From: Arctopsyche grandis | Lineage: Eukaryota > Arthropoda > Insecta > Trichoptera > Hydropsychidae | Length of the DNA stretch: 64,000 nt | Reading direction: 5' to 3' | NCBI RefSeq assembly: GCF_051622035.1 | Contig: NC_135367.1 | Coordinates: 15,366,501-15,430,500, forward strand | In this document: piece by piece, positions 10,900-20,888 of the stretch | Numbering within the stretch: position 1 is the first letter of the stretch | How the letters are laid out: every line of letters starts with the position of its first letter | The notes under the pieces: generated by a model | Database searches by the model: none | What the model was told of the DNA's origin: nothing | The model's input: the letters and a program-made list of their open reading frames with translations, nothing else | Translations under genes and position numbers: made by a program

Positions 10900-11190
10900 G
10901 AGCGGACGTGATGCCATGCCGATGGTATGGAGTGATCTTGAATTTCTGCTACTCTGTTGGCCACAAATGTGGTCCACCGGCATGAATTGCCTTTGATCCA
11001 ATGGAGCGCGATTGTTGAATCGGTCCAATACACGATTTCTGAGATTTTTACATTCAGATTCTCTTTTACGCACTGCATTAATTTGGCCAGTAACAGTGCC
11101 GCGCATAATTCCAGTCTAGGAATTGTCACATGCTTGAGAGGCGCGACTCTGGATCGTGAACATAATAGTTGACACTTTTCTAAGCCCGCT
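10900..11190 (-). pseudogene. BEL/Pao RNase H fragment, copy 1
   Basis: The minus strand encodes IPRLELCAALLLAKLMQ, VYWTDSTIALHWIKGN and WTTFVANRVAEIQDHSIPSA, the RNase H region of BEL/Pao polyproteins. About 270 bp (10906-11175) are nearly identical to 21294-21565. The sequence is cut on both sides, on the left by the kelch cassette fragment. Confidence 0.85.
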
Positions 11191-11504
11191 TTAAAGGTCA
11201 CGGAATTTGACCCTTAAAGCCCTCAACATGAGGCCACCACCCCCCCGACGAATACAGTCCAAGAGACCCTTTCTTCGGAGAACGAGACGGTTGTTCATGA
11301 ATATCGCACAAGAACAACCGCACATCACTGTTCTAATAAAAAAAAAAAAAAACCACACTGTACATAGCCAAGTACAAAATTAACAACAACGCATGAACAC
11401 ATAAAGCGCGCATGCGGTAGGAAACAAAACCTGAGATGTGCCGTGCGAATGCACGCACACCTCAAGTAAACATACATGTACGCATGATTATGCGTGCATA
11501 AGCA

Positions 11505-11640
11505 CGCACGCACACACACACACACACATACACACACACACATATATATACACACACACACATACACACACACACATAAACCACAAATACATACACTCAC
11601 CTAAAAAGCAAACGCACACTCACACACACACACATTCACA
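11505..11640. repeat. (AC)n microsatellite
   Basis: Runs of CA dinucleotides broken by TATATA and CATA variants. They lie just 3' (on the minus strand) of the R1-clade LINE and before the RNase H fragment. The long antisense and sense open frames over it are low-complexity artefacts. Confidence 0.9.
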
Positions 11641-11697
11641 GAATATAATATAAAAAAAAAATAATAATAATAAATCAACACATAAATGCTTTTGCAA

Positions 11698-14600
11698 TTA
11701 AGTGGAGTAGTAGCATCCAGGGGAACACAGCTTCCCAAAGCATTCCGCGAACTTTTCGAAGGCTCTAAACGATGCTTTACTCATTATTAGATCCCCATGA
11801 TGTAGGGGGCCAATGAGAGAACCCCTGACGCTGTCCAGCAGAACCCTCCTCTCAGCCTCCATCCCAGGACAGGACCACAGAATATGATCTGCATCCTGCT
11901 CCGGAAAAGAACACGGACAAAAGGATTCAGATACCAAGCCCATAGATGCGAGCTTGCCGTTAAAGTGGCCATGACCAGTTAAAAATTGACTGGTCCAAAA
12001 ACTAGGCGACAGCCAATCACGCTCAAGGCGCGAAGTGACCCTCGGAAAAAACAAATAGGTTTGTCTACCTTTAGAGGAACAATCCCATCTAAGTTGCCAA
12101 GCCGAAATAGCACAATTTAAAATAACAGACTTCAAACTTTGCCAGAATCGAGGATCATCGCACTGTGACTGATTAGGAGCACGGGAAAGGACGCCTGAGA
12201 CGGAAGCATCTAACCCACCACGAAGTTTTTCTCGAGCAGCTCTTATTTGGACGACCAAGTCAAGTGGCAATGTACCCGCAAGAATCTGTAGTGAGTCAGT
12301 AGACGCAGTGCGATAAGCCTGGGTAAGAGCGATCAGAGGAAAACGCTGACCACTATTTAATGTACGACGGACCGTCTTTAATTCGACACGATGACCCCAA
12401 ATGCTAGATGCATACGTCAAAGAGTTCACAAACGCAGCATCGTATACCAAGCGTTTTTCATGGAAACCCAAACCCCAAGAGCGACCACAAAGGCGACCAA
12501 TACGACCAAAGGAAACCTTAGCTTTATCTAATGCTTTCCTAATATGACCATTGAATGTAAGCCCGACATCGAGAACAACACCTAAATACGTGTACTCGTT
12601 GACGAATTTGATCTTACAGTCTCCGAGTTTGATATTAGGGGCTCTAACAAGAGAACCTTTTAATAGTAAGCACTTGGACTTAGAGGGCGAGAAAGAAAGT
12701 TTGTTAATTATGGCCCAATCGTCTAGAAGGTGAAGTGCCGTAGTAGCTCTACATTCCATCTCAACACGGGACTTTGCGTGCGTTAACAACACGATGTCAT
12801 CAGCATACGCAACCAACCTGCAACCCTCCGGCAAATTGATTGTAAAGAGGTCATTGACGAGAATGTTCCAAAGGATAGGTCCCAAAACGGAGCCCTGTAG
12901 ACATCCAATAGAGAGATCCCTGAAACCAACCTGTCCTCCGAGTTCGAAAACCAATTTCCTATCCGACAAGTAGCTCTGCAGTAAGCATAGTAAATTCGGA
13001 TGCAGTCCCAGCAGACGCAACTTGATCAATAGCATGGGCCACCAGGCATTATCAAACGCTCCAGCAACGTCCAACAAAACAGCAACTACATAATTGGATG
13101 GAGAGTCCGAAGACTCCCTCAAGACACAGCGAATTGCATCAACAGTAGACTTTCCCGATCTAAATCCAAATTGACCACCGGATAAAACAGAGTTATCGTC
13201 AAGGAAACTATTGAGCCGACTCGAAATTAACCTCTCTAGGACCTTCCCAAGAATATGCAACAAACTGATAGGGCGATAAGCCTTAGGGTCACTAGCCAGT
13301 CTATCAGTATTGTGCTTTTTAATGACAAACAATTTTCCAACCTTCCAGCAACTAGGGAAGGTTCCAAATTTAAAACAATTTCTATAAACATTGAGAAGTT
13401 CAAAATTACCCACCGACCAAACAACTCTGGCAATATCTCCGCCTATCATATCAACTCCAGGAGCCTTACCCCTAGCCAGGTTATTAAAAATCGCACTAAC
13501 TTCCTCCGAAGTCGGAAGGTCTTCATAGCAACTAAGTTCAGTAACATAAGAAGCAATATTACGTATAAGAACGTGAGCAGGTAGATCATTGTCAAAACGA
13601 TCAACAGGGATAAGTGCATTCACAAGATTATTAACCGCTTCACTACTAGATAAAGCAAGGTGACCATCAAGAGGACTACGAACTCCACACATAATAAAAG
13701 CGGGGTCCCTAGTGATGGCCTTATAAGCTGGTCCCCAAGGTCCTGACCCTGCTTGCGAGCTAACAAAATTCTCCCAAGACTTTTTTTTGGACACCAAAAT
13801 TTGACTCTTAAAAAGTGCAGAAGCTCTTCTAACCTCGATACCAAGGGGCATTAACAAATCTGGACCAACACCACGACGCTTAGCCGAGCGTAATTTACGT
13901 ATAGCCCTTTTGACTAAGGATTTAAGGGATGCCAGGTAGTCATTCCACCAAGGAGTAGAGCGCCTACCTACAGCACCAACTCTACCAAAGACATCTTGTG
14001 CTATATTAATAGTGGCAAGGTTAATTGCAGAAGCACACAAATCGGGAGCACAAAAATCAGGGCAACTGTTTGCAGCAGAATATATGTCAAAGAAATTACA
14101 GAGACGAGTTTTGAAATTTATCCAAGATAGATTGGTGCCGTTACGAAAAGGTAAGGGCAAACCAGACACAAAATTAATAGGACTATCAAAGTTTACATCG
14201 AAAGTAATTAAGCTATGGTCACTCAGAGTTTCTCCCGAATGAACCCTCCAATCTTTCATATCACCTGCATCTAAACCCAAAGACAAAGTGACATCAATAT
14301 AAGAAGAGCCAGCAGGACTTTCAAACGTCGGAATATCATCTCTGTTGTTGTGGATATATAGATCGTTTTGACAGATAAAGTCTTCAAGGGCGCTACCCCA
14401 AACGCATCTCCTCCTATTATTTGTGGGGCAAGGATCCCAAAGTGGGGAGTAAGAATTAAGATCACCACCAATGATGATCTTTTTAGAAGTAGGCCGCAGA
14501 TGACACAAAATATTATCTAATGTCTGAATATGGATATCAACAGGGATGGATGGTTGGAAATAAGACGAAATAGAATAAAAAGAAGAACCATTGAGAGACA

Positions 14601-14886
14601 GCTCTACACAAACACAATGTGATCCAGACAGGTGGTCTAAAGAGAGAACAGAGATATTAGGAGAAAACAAAGCAACAGCTGCCCAAGGGTACTCCGTAGA
14701 TTTGTGTCCAGTGACAACACGAACGTGTCGCCCCAGACCACGAATATTACCCTCAGTAGAATAAGGCTCCTGGATGAGCAAAATATCAATATGATGATCC
14801 AAACACACCTGCGAGATAAGAGCTGTAGCTGCACGAGATCTTCGCAAGTTTATTTGCCCGAAACGAAAATTGTAATTATGCGCCAT
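11698..14886 (-). CDS. R1-clade LINE ORF2: endonuclease and reverse transcriptase
   Basis: The product would nick target DNA and reverse-transcribe the element RNA at the nick. I chose the ATG at 14886 (MAHNYNFRFGQINLRRS) because the apurinic-type endonuclease fold starts there and it overlaps the ORF1 stop by a few bases, the usual R1-clade arrangement. This gives 1062 residues with no internal stop. Visible motifs are IQEPYS, the endonuclease GGDLNSYSPLWD and SDHSLITF; in the RT, ARGKAPGVDMIGGD, FGFRSGKSTVDAI, GCLQGSVLGPILWN and YADDIVLLTHA; and a C-terminal CPCSFPEQDADHILWSCP zinc-knuckle-like motif. The length is normal for the clade. Being intact, it is the youngest-looking element ORF in the window, although its ORF1 partner is broken. 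Confidence 0.9.
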   Translation of the reverse strand: MAHNYNFRFGQINLRRSRAATALISQVCLDHHIDILLIQEPYSTEGNIRGLGRHVRVVTGHKSTEYPWAAVALFSPNISVLSLDHLSGSHCVCVELSLNGSSFYSISSYFQPSIPVDIHIQTLDNILCHLRPTSKKIIIGGDLNSYSPLWDPCPTNNRRRCVWGSALEDFICQNDLYIHNNRDDIPTFESPAGSSYIDVTLSLGLDAGDMKDWRVHSGETLSDHSLITFDVNFDSPINFVSGLPLPFRNGTNLSWINFKTRLCNFFDIYSAANSCPDFCAPDLCASAINLATINIAQDVFGRVGAVGRRSTPWWNDYLASLKSLVKRAIRKLRSAKRRGVGPDLLMPLGIEVRRASALFKSQILVSKKKSWENFVSSQAGSGPWGPAYKAITRDPAFIMCGVRSPLDGHLALSSSEAVNNLVNALIPVDRFDNDLPAHVLIRNIASYVTELSCYEDLPTSEEVSAIFNNLARGKAPGVDMIGGDIARVVWSVGNFELLNVYRNCFKFGTFPSCWKVGKLFVIKKHNTDRLASDPKAYRPISLLHILGKVLERLISSRLNSFLDDNSVLSGGQFGFRSGKSTVDAIRCVLRESSDSPSNYVVAVLLDVAGAFDNAWWPMLLIKLRLLGLHPNLLCLLQSYLSDRKLVFELGGQVGFRDLSIGCLQGSVLGPILWNILVNDLFTINLPEGCRLVAYADDIVLLTHAKSRVEMECRATTALHLLDDWAIINKLSFSPSKSKCLLLKGSLVRAPNIKLGDCKIKFVNEYTYLGVVLDVGLTFNGHIRKALDKAKVSFGRIGRLCGRSWGLGFHEKRLVYDAAFVNSLTYASSIWGHRVELKTVRRTLNSGQRFPLIALTQAYRTASTDSLQILAGTLPLDLVVQIRAAREKLRGGLDASVSGVLSRAPNQSQCDDPRFWQSLKSVILNCAISAWQLRWDCSSKGRQTYLFFPRVTSRLERDWLSPSFWTSQFLTGHGHFNGKLASMGLVSESFCPCSFPEQDADHILWSCPGMEAERRVLLDSVRGSLIGPLHHGDLIMSKASFRAFEKFAECFGKLCSPGCYYST

Positions 14887-16000
14887 AGTCAGTACGAGCA
14901 TTCTCCATATCCATAAAGCGTCGGAACAGAGGACAATCCGATCCACCAGTCCTATGTTTGGATTCACGTTTGAGACGCGTACAAGAGGCACAAGTCGGTT
15001 TATCAGCTAGTTTAGGACAATCTTTTCTCTCGTGTCCAGTATTGGCGCAATGAGAACAGGTACAGGTTTTCTCAGTGCATCTTGCAGAAAAATGGCCATA
15101 TGCGTGACACTTGTAGCATCTAAAGTCTCTTATATGGTCCCTAACACGGCAAGAAGACCAACCCAAAAATATGCGTTTGGCGGCGATCAGCAAATGTCGC
15201 AACGCAGGAACAACTTCCAGTATCGCTCTACCAGTGCCTCTGGTACCAGGCTTTACCCTTCTAACGACTCTGACATCAGAGCCACTGAAGTCAACAGCGT
15301 TAACCCTCAACAACTCCGAGACCAAGTCGCCGTCAGACATATCACCTGGAACCTCCAATATCTCGATACGCGGCTTCCTGGCGGAAGGTACCGAGGCCTT
15401 TTACCGCAAATTGCTATTTGAGGTGATCGAAGAAGCCATTTTAGAGGCTTCTAGAGCCGTACGTGGATAAACCGCGATGCCAGCGCTTTTGATCGGACGC
15501 ACTGACCAAACGCCTATACCCTCATTGGTCAAATTGACCGCAGAGGTTAACAAACTCTTGGTAACTTCGGAACTCGAAGGCGAAGTTGTCTCCTTAGGGT
15601 ATACCAATACAGCAGGTCTAGGTGGTCTCGCAGGCAAACTCCGATCGCTAACTCCTGGCCTAGATATTGGAGGAGGACCAGCAGCGACCCTGGCGAACGA
15701 GCGCGCACCCTCAACACTCGCATTATTTACGCGAGAGCGCAATTCGGCACACTCGCGCTCCAAAGCATCGCATCTGGACGCACGCAACGCAAGGCGAGAA
15801 ATCGCATCCCTGACGATAGTCGAGGAAGCAATCACCTTCTCTCTGAATTCATTGTTCAGCTTAGCGGTCCATAACCCAACAGAAATTTCATTCAATGCCC
15901 TGTGAGTGGCGACCAGGAGTCCATCAAGATCAACGGAGACCGATTTCTCCATTGACCAAAAATTTATTTTAACAAAAACAAACAAACAACAGCCCGTCAA
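14876..16000 (-). pseudogene. R1-clade LINE ORF1 with one frameshift
   Basis: ORF1 proteins bind element RNA and form the particle. The N-terminal part (to 15401) starts at MEKSVSVDLDGLLVATHRAL near 15953 and has a coiled-coil-like stretch (ASRCDALERECAELRSRV) and a Pro-rich segment. It ends at a stop near 15401. The second part continues in another frame to 14876 and carries two clear CCHC knuckles (CYKCHAYGHFSARC, CSHCANTGHERKDC) and a further Cys-rich CASCTRLKRESKHRTGG. One small indel near 15.40 kb would account for the break. The stop overlaps the ORF2 ATG. Confidence 0.85.
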
Positions 16001-16407
16001 AAGATCAACATCAATAGCAATAAGTAATGTAAAAAAAAATGAATAAACAATATATACATATATGTATATAAATGAAAAGAAACAATACCGCAGTTAAACG
16101 ACGGTCTCGCACCGACGATAATAAATTACAACAATACTCACAGATAAGCGACCATCACTTGTAGATCGAAAAATAGATAAAAAAATAAAATAAATAACAA
16201 CACAGCTTGCGAAATTGACACCAGCACCAGAAAAGGCACAGGATCAATCAAAACCAGCCGCCAGCCACCAGCACCAACCACAACCAGCACCAACCACAAC
16301 CAGCACCAACACTATAGACACCCACGCACGGAAAACACCGAAACGCGAATGAAAAGTTAAAACTAGTTATGTAGACATCATTTCAGAAAAAAATCGCCTA
16401 TACTTAC

Positions 16408-16614
16408 AGAAAACCGTGCTCTCTTCTCAGTCATCGGCGGAGCGGTCTTCCATTTATTCCGTTCCATATTGAATACTTCCATTGTATTTGGGAATAATCC
16501 TTTGTCGTTCTTCCCTCCGATTAAATAGATGACACCATCTAGTGATGCTATTTCGTGGCGATATCGTTCCTCCAACATATGCGTTAAAAAGGTCCAACTT
16601 GTATTGAAATCGTA
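16408..16614 (-). CDS. Kelch cassette exon, leftmost, variant A (207 nt)
   Basis: This exon is the most 3' cassette on the minus strand. It differs from the others by a 3-bp deletion near its start and by Lys for Thr in NKWKTAPP. The acceptor is at CTAGTAG and the donor at GTAAGTATAGGCG. The frame is open across the exon and preserved on both sides. Whether it is ever spliced into a transcript cannot be told from sequence. Confidence 0.45.
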
Positions 16615-17998
16615 CTACTAGTTATGTAGACATCATTTCAGAAAAAAATCGCCAATACTTACAGAAAACCATGCTCTCTTTTCAGTCATCGGCGGAGTGG
16701 TCGTCCATTTATTCGGTTCCATATTGAATACCTCCATTGTATTTGGGAATAATCCTTTGTCGTTCTTCCCTCCGATTAAATAGATGACACCATCTAGTGA
16801 TGCTATTTCGTGGCGATATCGTTCCTCCAACATATGCGTTAAAAAGGTCCAGCTTCTTGTATTGAAATCGTACTACTAGTTATGTAGACATCATTTCAGA
16901 AAAAAATCGCCAATACTTACAGAAAACCATGCTCTCTTCTCAGTCATCGGCGGAGTGGTCGTCCATTTATTCGGTTCCATATTGAATACCTCCATTGTAT
17001 TTGGGAATAATCCTTTGTCGTTCTTCCCTCCGATTAAATAGATGACACCATCTAGTGATGCTATTTCGTGGCGATATCGTTCCTCCAACATATGCGTTAA
17101 AAAGGTCCAGCTTCTTGTATTGAAATCGTACTACTAGTTACGTAGACATCATTTCAGAAAAAAATCGCCAATACTTACAGAAAACCATGCTCTCTTCTCA
17201 GTCATCGGCGGAGTGGTCGTCCATTTATTCGGTTCCATATTGAATACCTCCATTGTATTTGGGAATAATCCTTTGTCGTTCTTCCCTCCGATTAAATAGA
17301 TGACACCATCTAGTGATGCTATTTCGTGGCGATATCGTTCCTCCAACATATGCGTTAAAAAGGTCCAGCTTCTTGTATTGAAATCGTACTACTAGTTATG
17401 TAGACATCATTTCAGAAAAAAATCGCCAATACTTACAGAAAACCGTGCTCTCTTCTCAGTCATCGGCGGAGCGGTCGTCCATTTATTCCGTTCCATATTG
17501 AATACCTCCATTGTATTTGGGAATAATCCTTTGTCGTTCTTCCCTCCGATTAAATAGATGACACCATCTAGTGATGCTATTTCGTGGCGATATCGTTCCT
17601 CCAACATATGCGTTAAAAAGGTCCAGCTTCTTGTATTGAAATCGTACTACTAGTTATGTAGACATCATTTCAGAAAAAAATCGCCAATACTTACAGAAAA
17701 CCATGCTCTCTTCTCAGTCATCGGCGGAGTGGTCGTCCATTTATTCGGTTCCATATTGAATACCTCCATTGTATTTGGGAATAATCCTTTGTCGTTCTTC
17801 CCTCCGATTAAATAGATGACACCATCTAGTGATGCTATTTCGTGGCGATATCGTTCCTCCAACATATGCGTTAAAAAGGTCCAGCTTCTTGTATTGAAAT
17901 CGTACTACTAGTTATGTAGACATCATTTCAGAAAAAAATCGCCAATACTTACAGAAAACCGTGCTCTCTTCTCAGTCATCGGCGGAGCGGTCGTCCAT

Positions 17999-18187
17999 TT
18001 ATTCCGTTCCATATTGAATACCTCCATTGTATTTGGGAATAATCCTTTGTCGTTCTTCCCTCCGATTAAATAGATGACACCATCTAGTGATGCTATTTCG
18101 GAATAATCCTTTGTCGTTCAACCTTCCAATTAAATAGATGACACCATCTAGTGATGCTATTTCGTGGCGATATCGTTCCTCCAACAT
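17999..18187 (-). pseudogene. Long kelch cassette broken by 64-bp duplication (example of seven)
   Basis: In the long units, which start near 17923, 19019, 19341, 19663, 19985, 20308 and 20630, a 64-bp block of the exon is duplicated with changes (AACCTTCCAATT replaces CTTCCCTCCGATT in the extra copy). Since 64 is not a multiple of three, the reading frame changes after GVIYLIGRLNDKGLF and ends early at a stop. The splice signals are retained. The last unit is cut at 20888 by the BEL/Pao sequence. Confidence 0.85.
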
Positions 18188-20888
18188 ATGCGTTAAAAAG
18201 GTCCAACTTCTTGTATTGAAATCGTACTACTAGTTATGTAGACATCATTTCAGAAAAAAATCGCCAATACTTACAGAAAACCATGCTCTCTTCTCAGTCA
18301 TCGGCGGAGTGGTCGTCCATTTATTCGGTTCCATATTGAATACCTCCATTGTATTTGGGAATAATCCTTTGTCGTTCTTCCCTCCGATTAAATAGATGAC
18401 ACCATCTAGTGATGCTATTTCGTGGCGATATCGTTCCTCCAACATATGCGTTAAAAAGGTCCAGCTTCTTGTATTGAAATCGTACTACTAGTTATGTAGA
18501 CATCATTTCAGAAAAAAATCGCCAATACTTACAGAAAACCGTGCTCTCTTCTCAGTCATCGGCGGAGCGGTCGTCCATTTATTCCGTTCCATATTGAATA
18601 CCTCCATTGTATTTGGGAATAATCCTTTGTCGTTCTTCCCTCCGATTAAATAGATGACACCATCTAGTGATGCTATTTCGTGGCGATATCGTTCCTCCAA
18701 CATATGCGTTAAAAAGGTCCAGCTTCTTGTATTGAAATCGTACTACTAGTTATGTAGACATCATTTCAGAAAAAAATCGCCAATACTTACAGAAAACCAT
18801 GCTCTCTTCTCAGTCATCGGCGGAGTGGTCGTCCATTTATTCGGTTCCATATTGAATACCTCCATTGTATTTGGGAATAATCCTTTGTCGTTCTTCCCTC
18901 CGATTAAATAGATGACACCATCTAGTGATGCTATTTCGTGGCGATATCGTTCCTCCAACATATGCGTTAAAAAGGTCCAGCTTCTTGTATTGAAATCGTA
19001 CTACTAGTTATGTAGACATCATTTCAGAAAAAAATCGCCAATACTTACAGAAAACCGTGCTCTCTTCTCAGTCATCGGCGGAGCGGTCGTCCATTTATTC
19101 CGTTCCATATTGAATACCTCCATTGTATTTGGGAATAATCCTTTGTCGTTCTTCCCTCCGATTAAATAGATGACACCATCTAGTGATGCTATTTCGGAAT
19201 AATCCTTTGTCGTTCAACCTTCCAATTAAATAGATGACACCATCTAGTGATGCTATTTCGTGGCGATATCGTTCCTCCAACATATGCGTTAAAAAGGTCC
19301 AACTTCTTGTATTGAAATCGTACTACTAGTTATGTAGACATCATTTCAGAAAAAAATCGCCAATACTTACAGAAAACCGTGCTCTCTTCTCAGTCATCGG
19401 CGGAGCGGTCGTCCATTTATTCCGTTCCATATTGAATACCTCCATTGTATTTGGGAATAATCCTTTGTCGTTCTTCCCTCCGATTAAATAGATGACACCA
19501 TCTAGTGATGCTATTTCGGAATAATCCTTTGTCGTTCAACCTTCCAATTAAATAGATGACACCATCTAGTGATGCTATTTCGTGGCGATATCGTTCCTCC
19601 AACATATGCGTTAAAAAGGTCCAACTTCTTGTATTGAAATCGTACTACTAGTTATGTAGACATCATTTCAGAAAAAAATCGCCAATACTTACAGAAAACC
19701 GTGCTCTCTTCTCAGTCATCGGCGGAGCGGTCGTCCATTTATTCCGTTCCATATTGAATACCTCCATTGTATTTGGGAATAATCCTTTGTCGTTCTTCCC
19801 TCCGATTAAATAGATGACACCATCTAGTGATGCTATTTCGGAATAATCCTTTGTCGTTCAACCTTCCAATTAAATAGATGACACCATCTAGTGATGCTAT
19901 TTCGTGGCGATATCGTTCCTCCAACATATGCGTTAAAAAGGTCCAACTTCTTGTATTGAAATCGTACTACTAGTTATGTAGACATCATTTCAGAAAAAAA
20001 TCGCCAATACTTACAGAAAACCGTGCTCTCTTCTCAGTCATCGGCGGAGCGGTCGTCCATTTATTCCGTTCCATATTGAATACCTCCATTGTATTTGGGA
20101 ATAATCCTTTGTCGTTCTTCCCTCCGATTAAATAGATGACACCATCTAGTGATGCTATTTCGGAATAATCCTTTGTCGTTCAACCTTCCAATTAAATAGA
20201 TGACACCATCTAGTGATGCTATTTCGTGGCGATATCGTTCCTCCAACATATGCGTTAAAAAGGTCCAACTTCTTGTATTGAAATCGTACTACTAGTTATG
20301 TAGACATCATTTCAGAAAAAAAATCGCCAATACTTACAGAAAACCGTGCTCTCTTCTCAGTCATCGGCGGAGCGGTCGTCCATTTATTCCGTTCCATATT
20401 GAATACCTCCATTGTATTTGGGAATAATCCTTTGTCGTTCTTCCCTCCGATTAAATAGATGACACCATCTAGTGATGCTATTTCGGAATAATCCTTTGTC
20501 GTTCAACCTTCCAATTAAATAGATGACACCATCTAGTGATGCTATTTCGTGGCGATATCGTTCCTCCAACATATGCGTTAAAAAGGTCCAACTTCTTGTA
20601 TTGAAATCGTACTACTAGTTATGTAGACATCATTTCAGAAAAAAATCGCCAATACTTACAGAAAACCGTGCTCTCTTCTCAGTCATCGGCGGAGCGGTCG
20701 TCCATTTATTCCGTTCCATATTGAATACCTCCATTGTATTTGGGAATAATCCTTTGTCGTTCTTCCCTCCGATTAAATAGATGACACCATCTAGTGATGC
20801 GATTTCGGAATAATCCTTTGTCGTTCAACCTTTTAATTAAATAGATGACACCATCTAGTGATGCTATTTCGTGGCGATATCGTTCCTC

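Larger units (their letters stand above)
11650..16361 (-). mobile_element. R1-clade non-LTR retrotransposon, nearly complete
   Basis: Minus-strand order is 5' region (16361 to about 16000), ORF1 with CCHC knuckles, then ORF2 with endonuclease and reverse transcriptase, then about 50 bp of 3' sequence that meets an (AC)n tract. The 5' junction at 16361/16362 abuts the kelch array. The combination of APE endonuclease, RT and a C-terminal C.C..H..C motif with ORF1 zinc knuckles is that of the R1 clade (R1, TRAS, SART, Waldo, Mino). I see no poly(A) tail. Near 16260-16310 the 5' region has a short ACCAGCACCAACCACA tandem repeat. Confidence 0.85.
16362..20888 (-). repeat. Tandem array of 16 kelch-encoding exon cassettes
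   Basis: Nine 258-bp units (one is 255) and seven long units of about 322 bp repeat head to tail. On the minus strand each short unit holds one candidate exon of 210 nt (207 in the leftmost). It begins after CTAGTAG and ends before GTAAGT, with a 48-nt intron to the next unit. The exon is phase 0 at both ends and reads YDFNTRSWTFLTHMLEERYR, then HEIASLDGVIYLIGGKNDKG, LFPNTMEVFNMERNKWTTAP and PMTEKRARFS. This is one kelch blade (double Gly, spaced Trp) plus the tail of the preceding one. Two short variants alternate (MERNKWTTAPP...RARFS and MEPNKWTTTPP...RAWFS). Long units carry a 64-bp internal duplication that shifts the frame. No BTB, BACK or flanking kelch exons are nearby. Confidence 0.92.

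Noticed and set aside
11325-11653. Cys/Val-rich and His/Thr-rich open frames
   Set aside because: Direct translations of the (AC)n microsatellite.
16378-20572. Each 62-66 residue open frame as a separate small gene
   Set aside because: They start at an internal Met and run into intron sequence (VSIGDFFLK); the splice signals show they are exon cassettes.
16362-20888. CRISPR-like or bacterial repeat interpretation of the array
   Set aside because: Units are 258-322 bp, coding-derived and without unique spacers, and all surroundings are eukaryotic.
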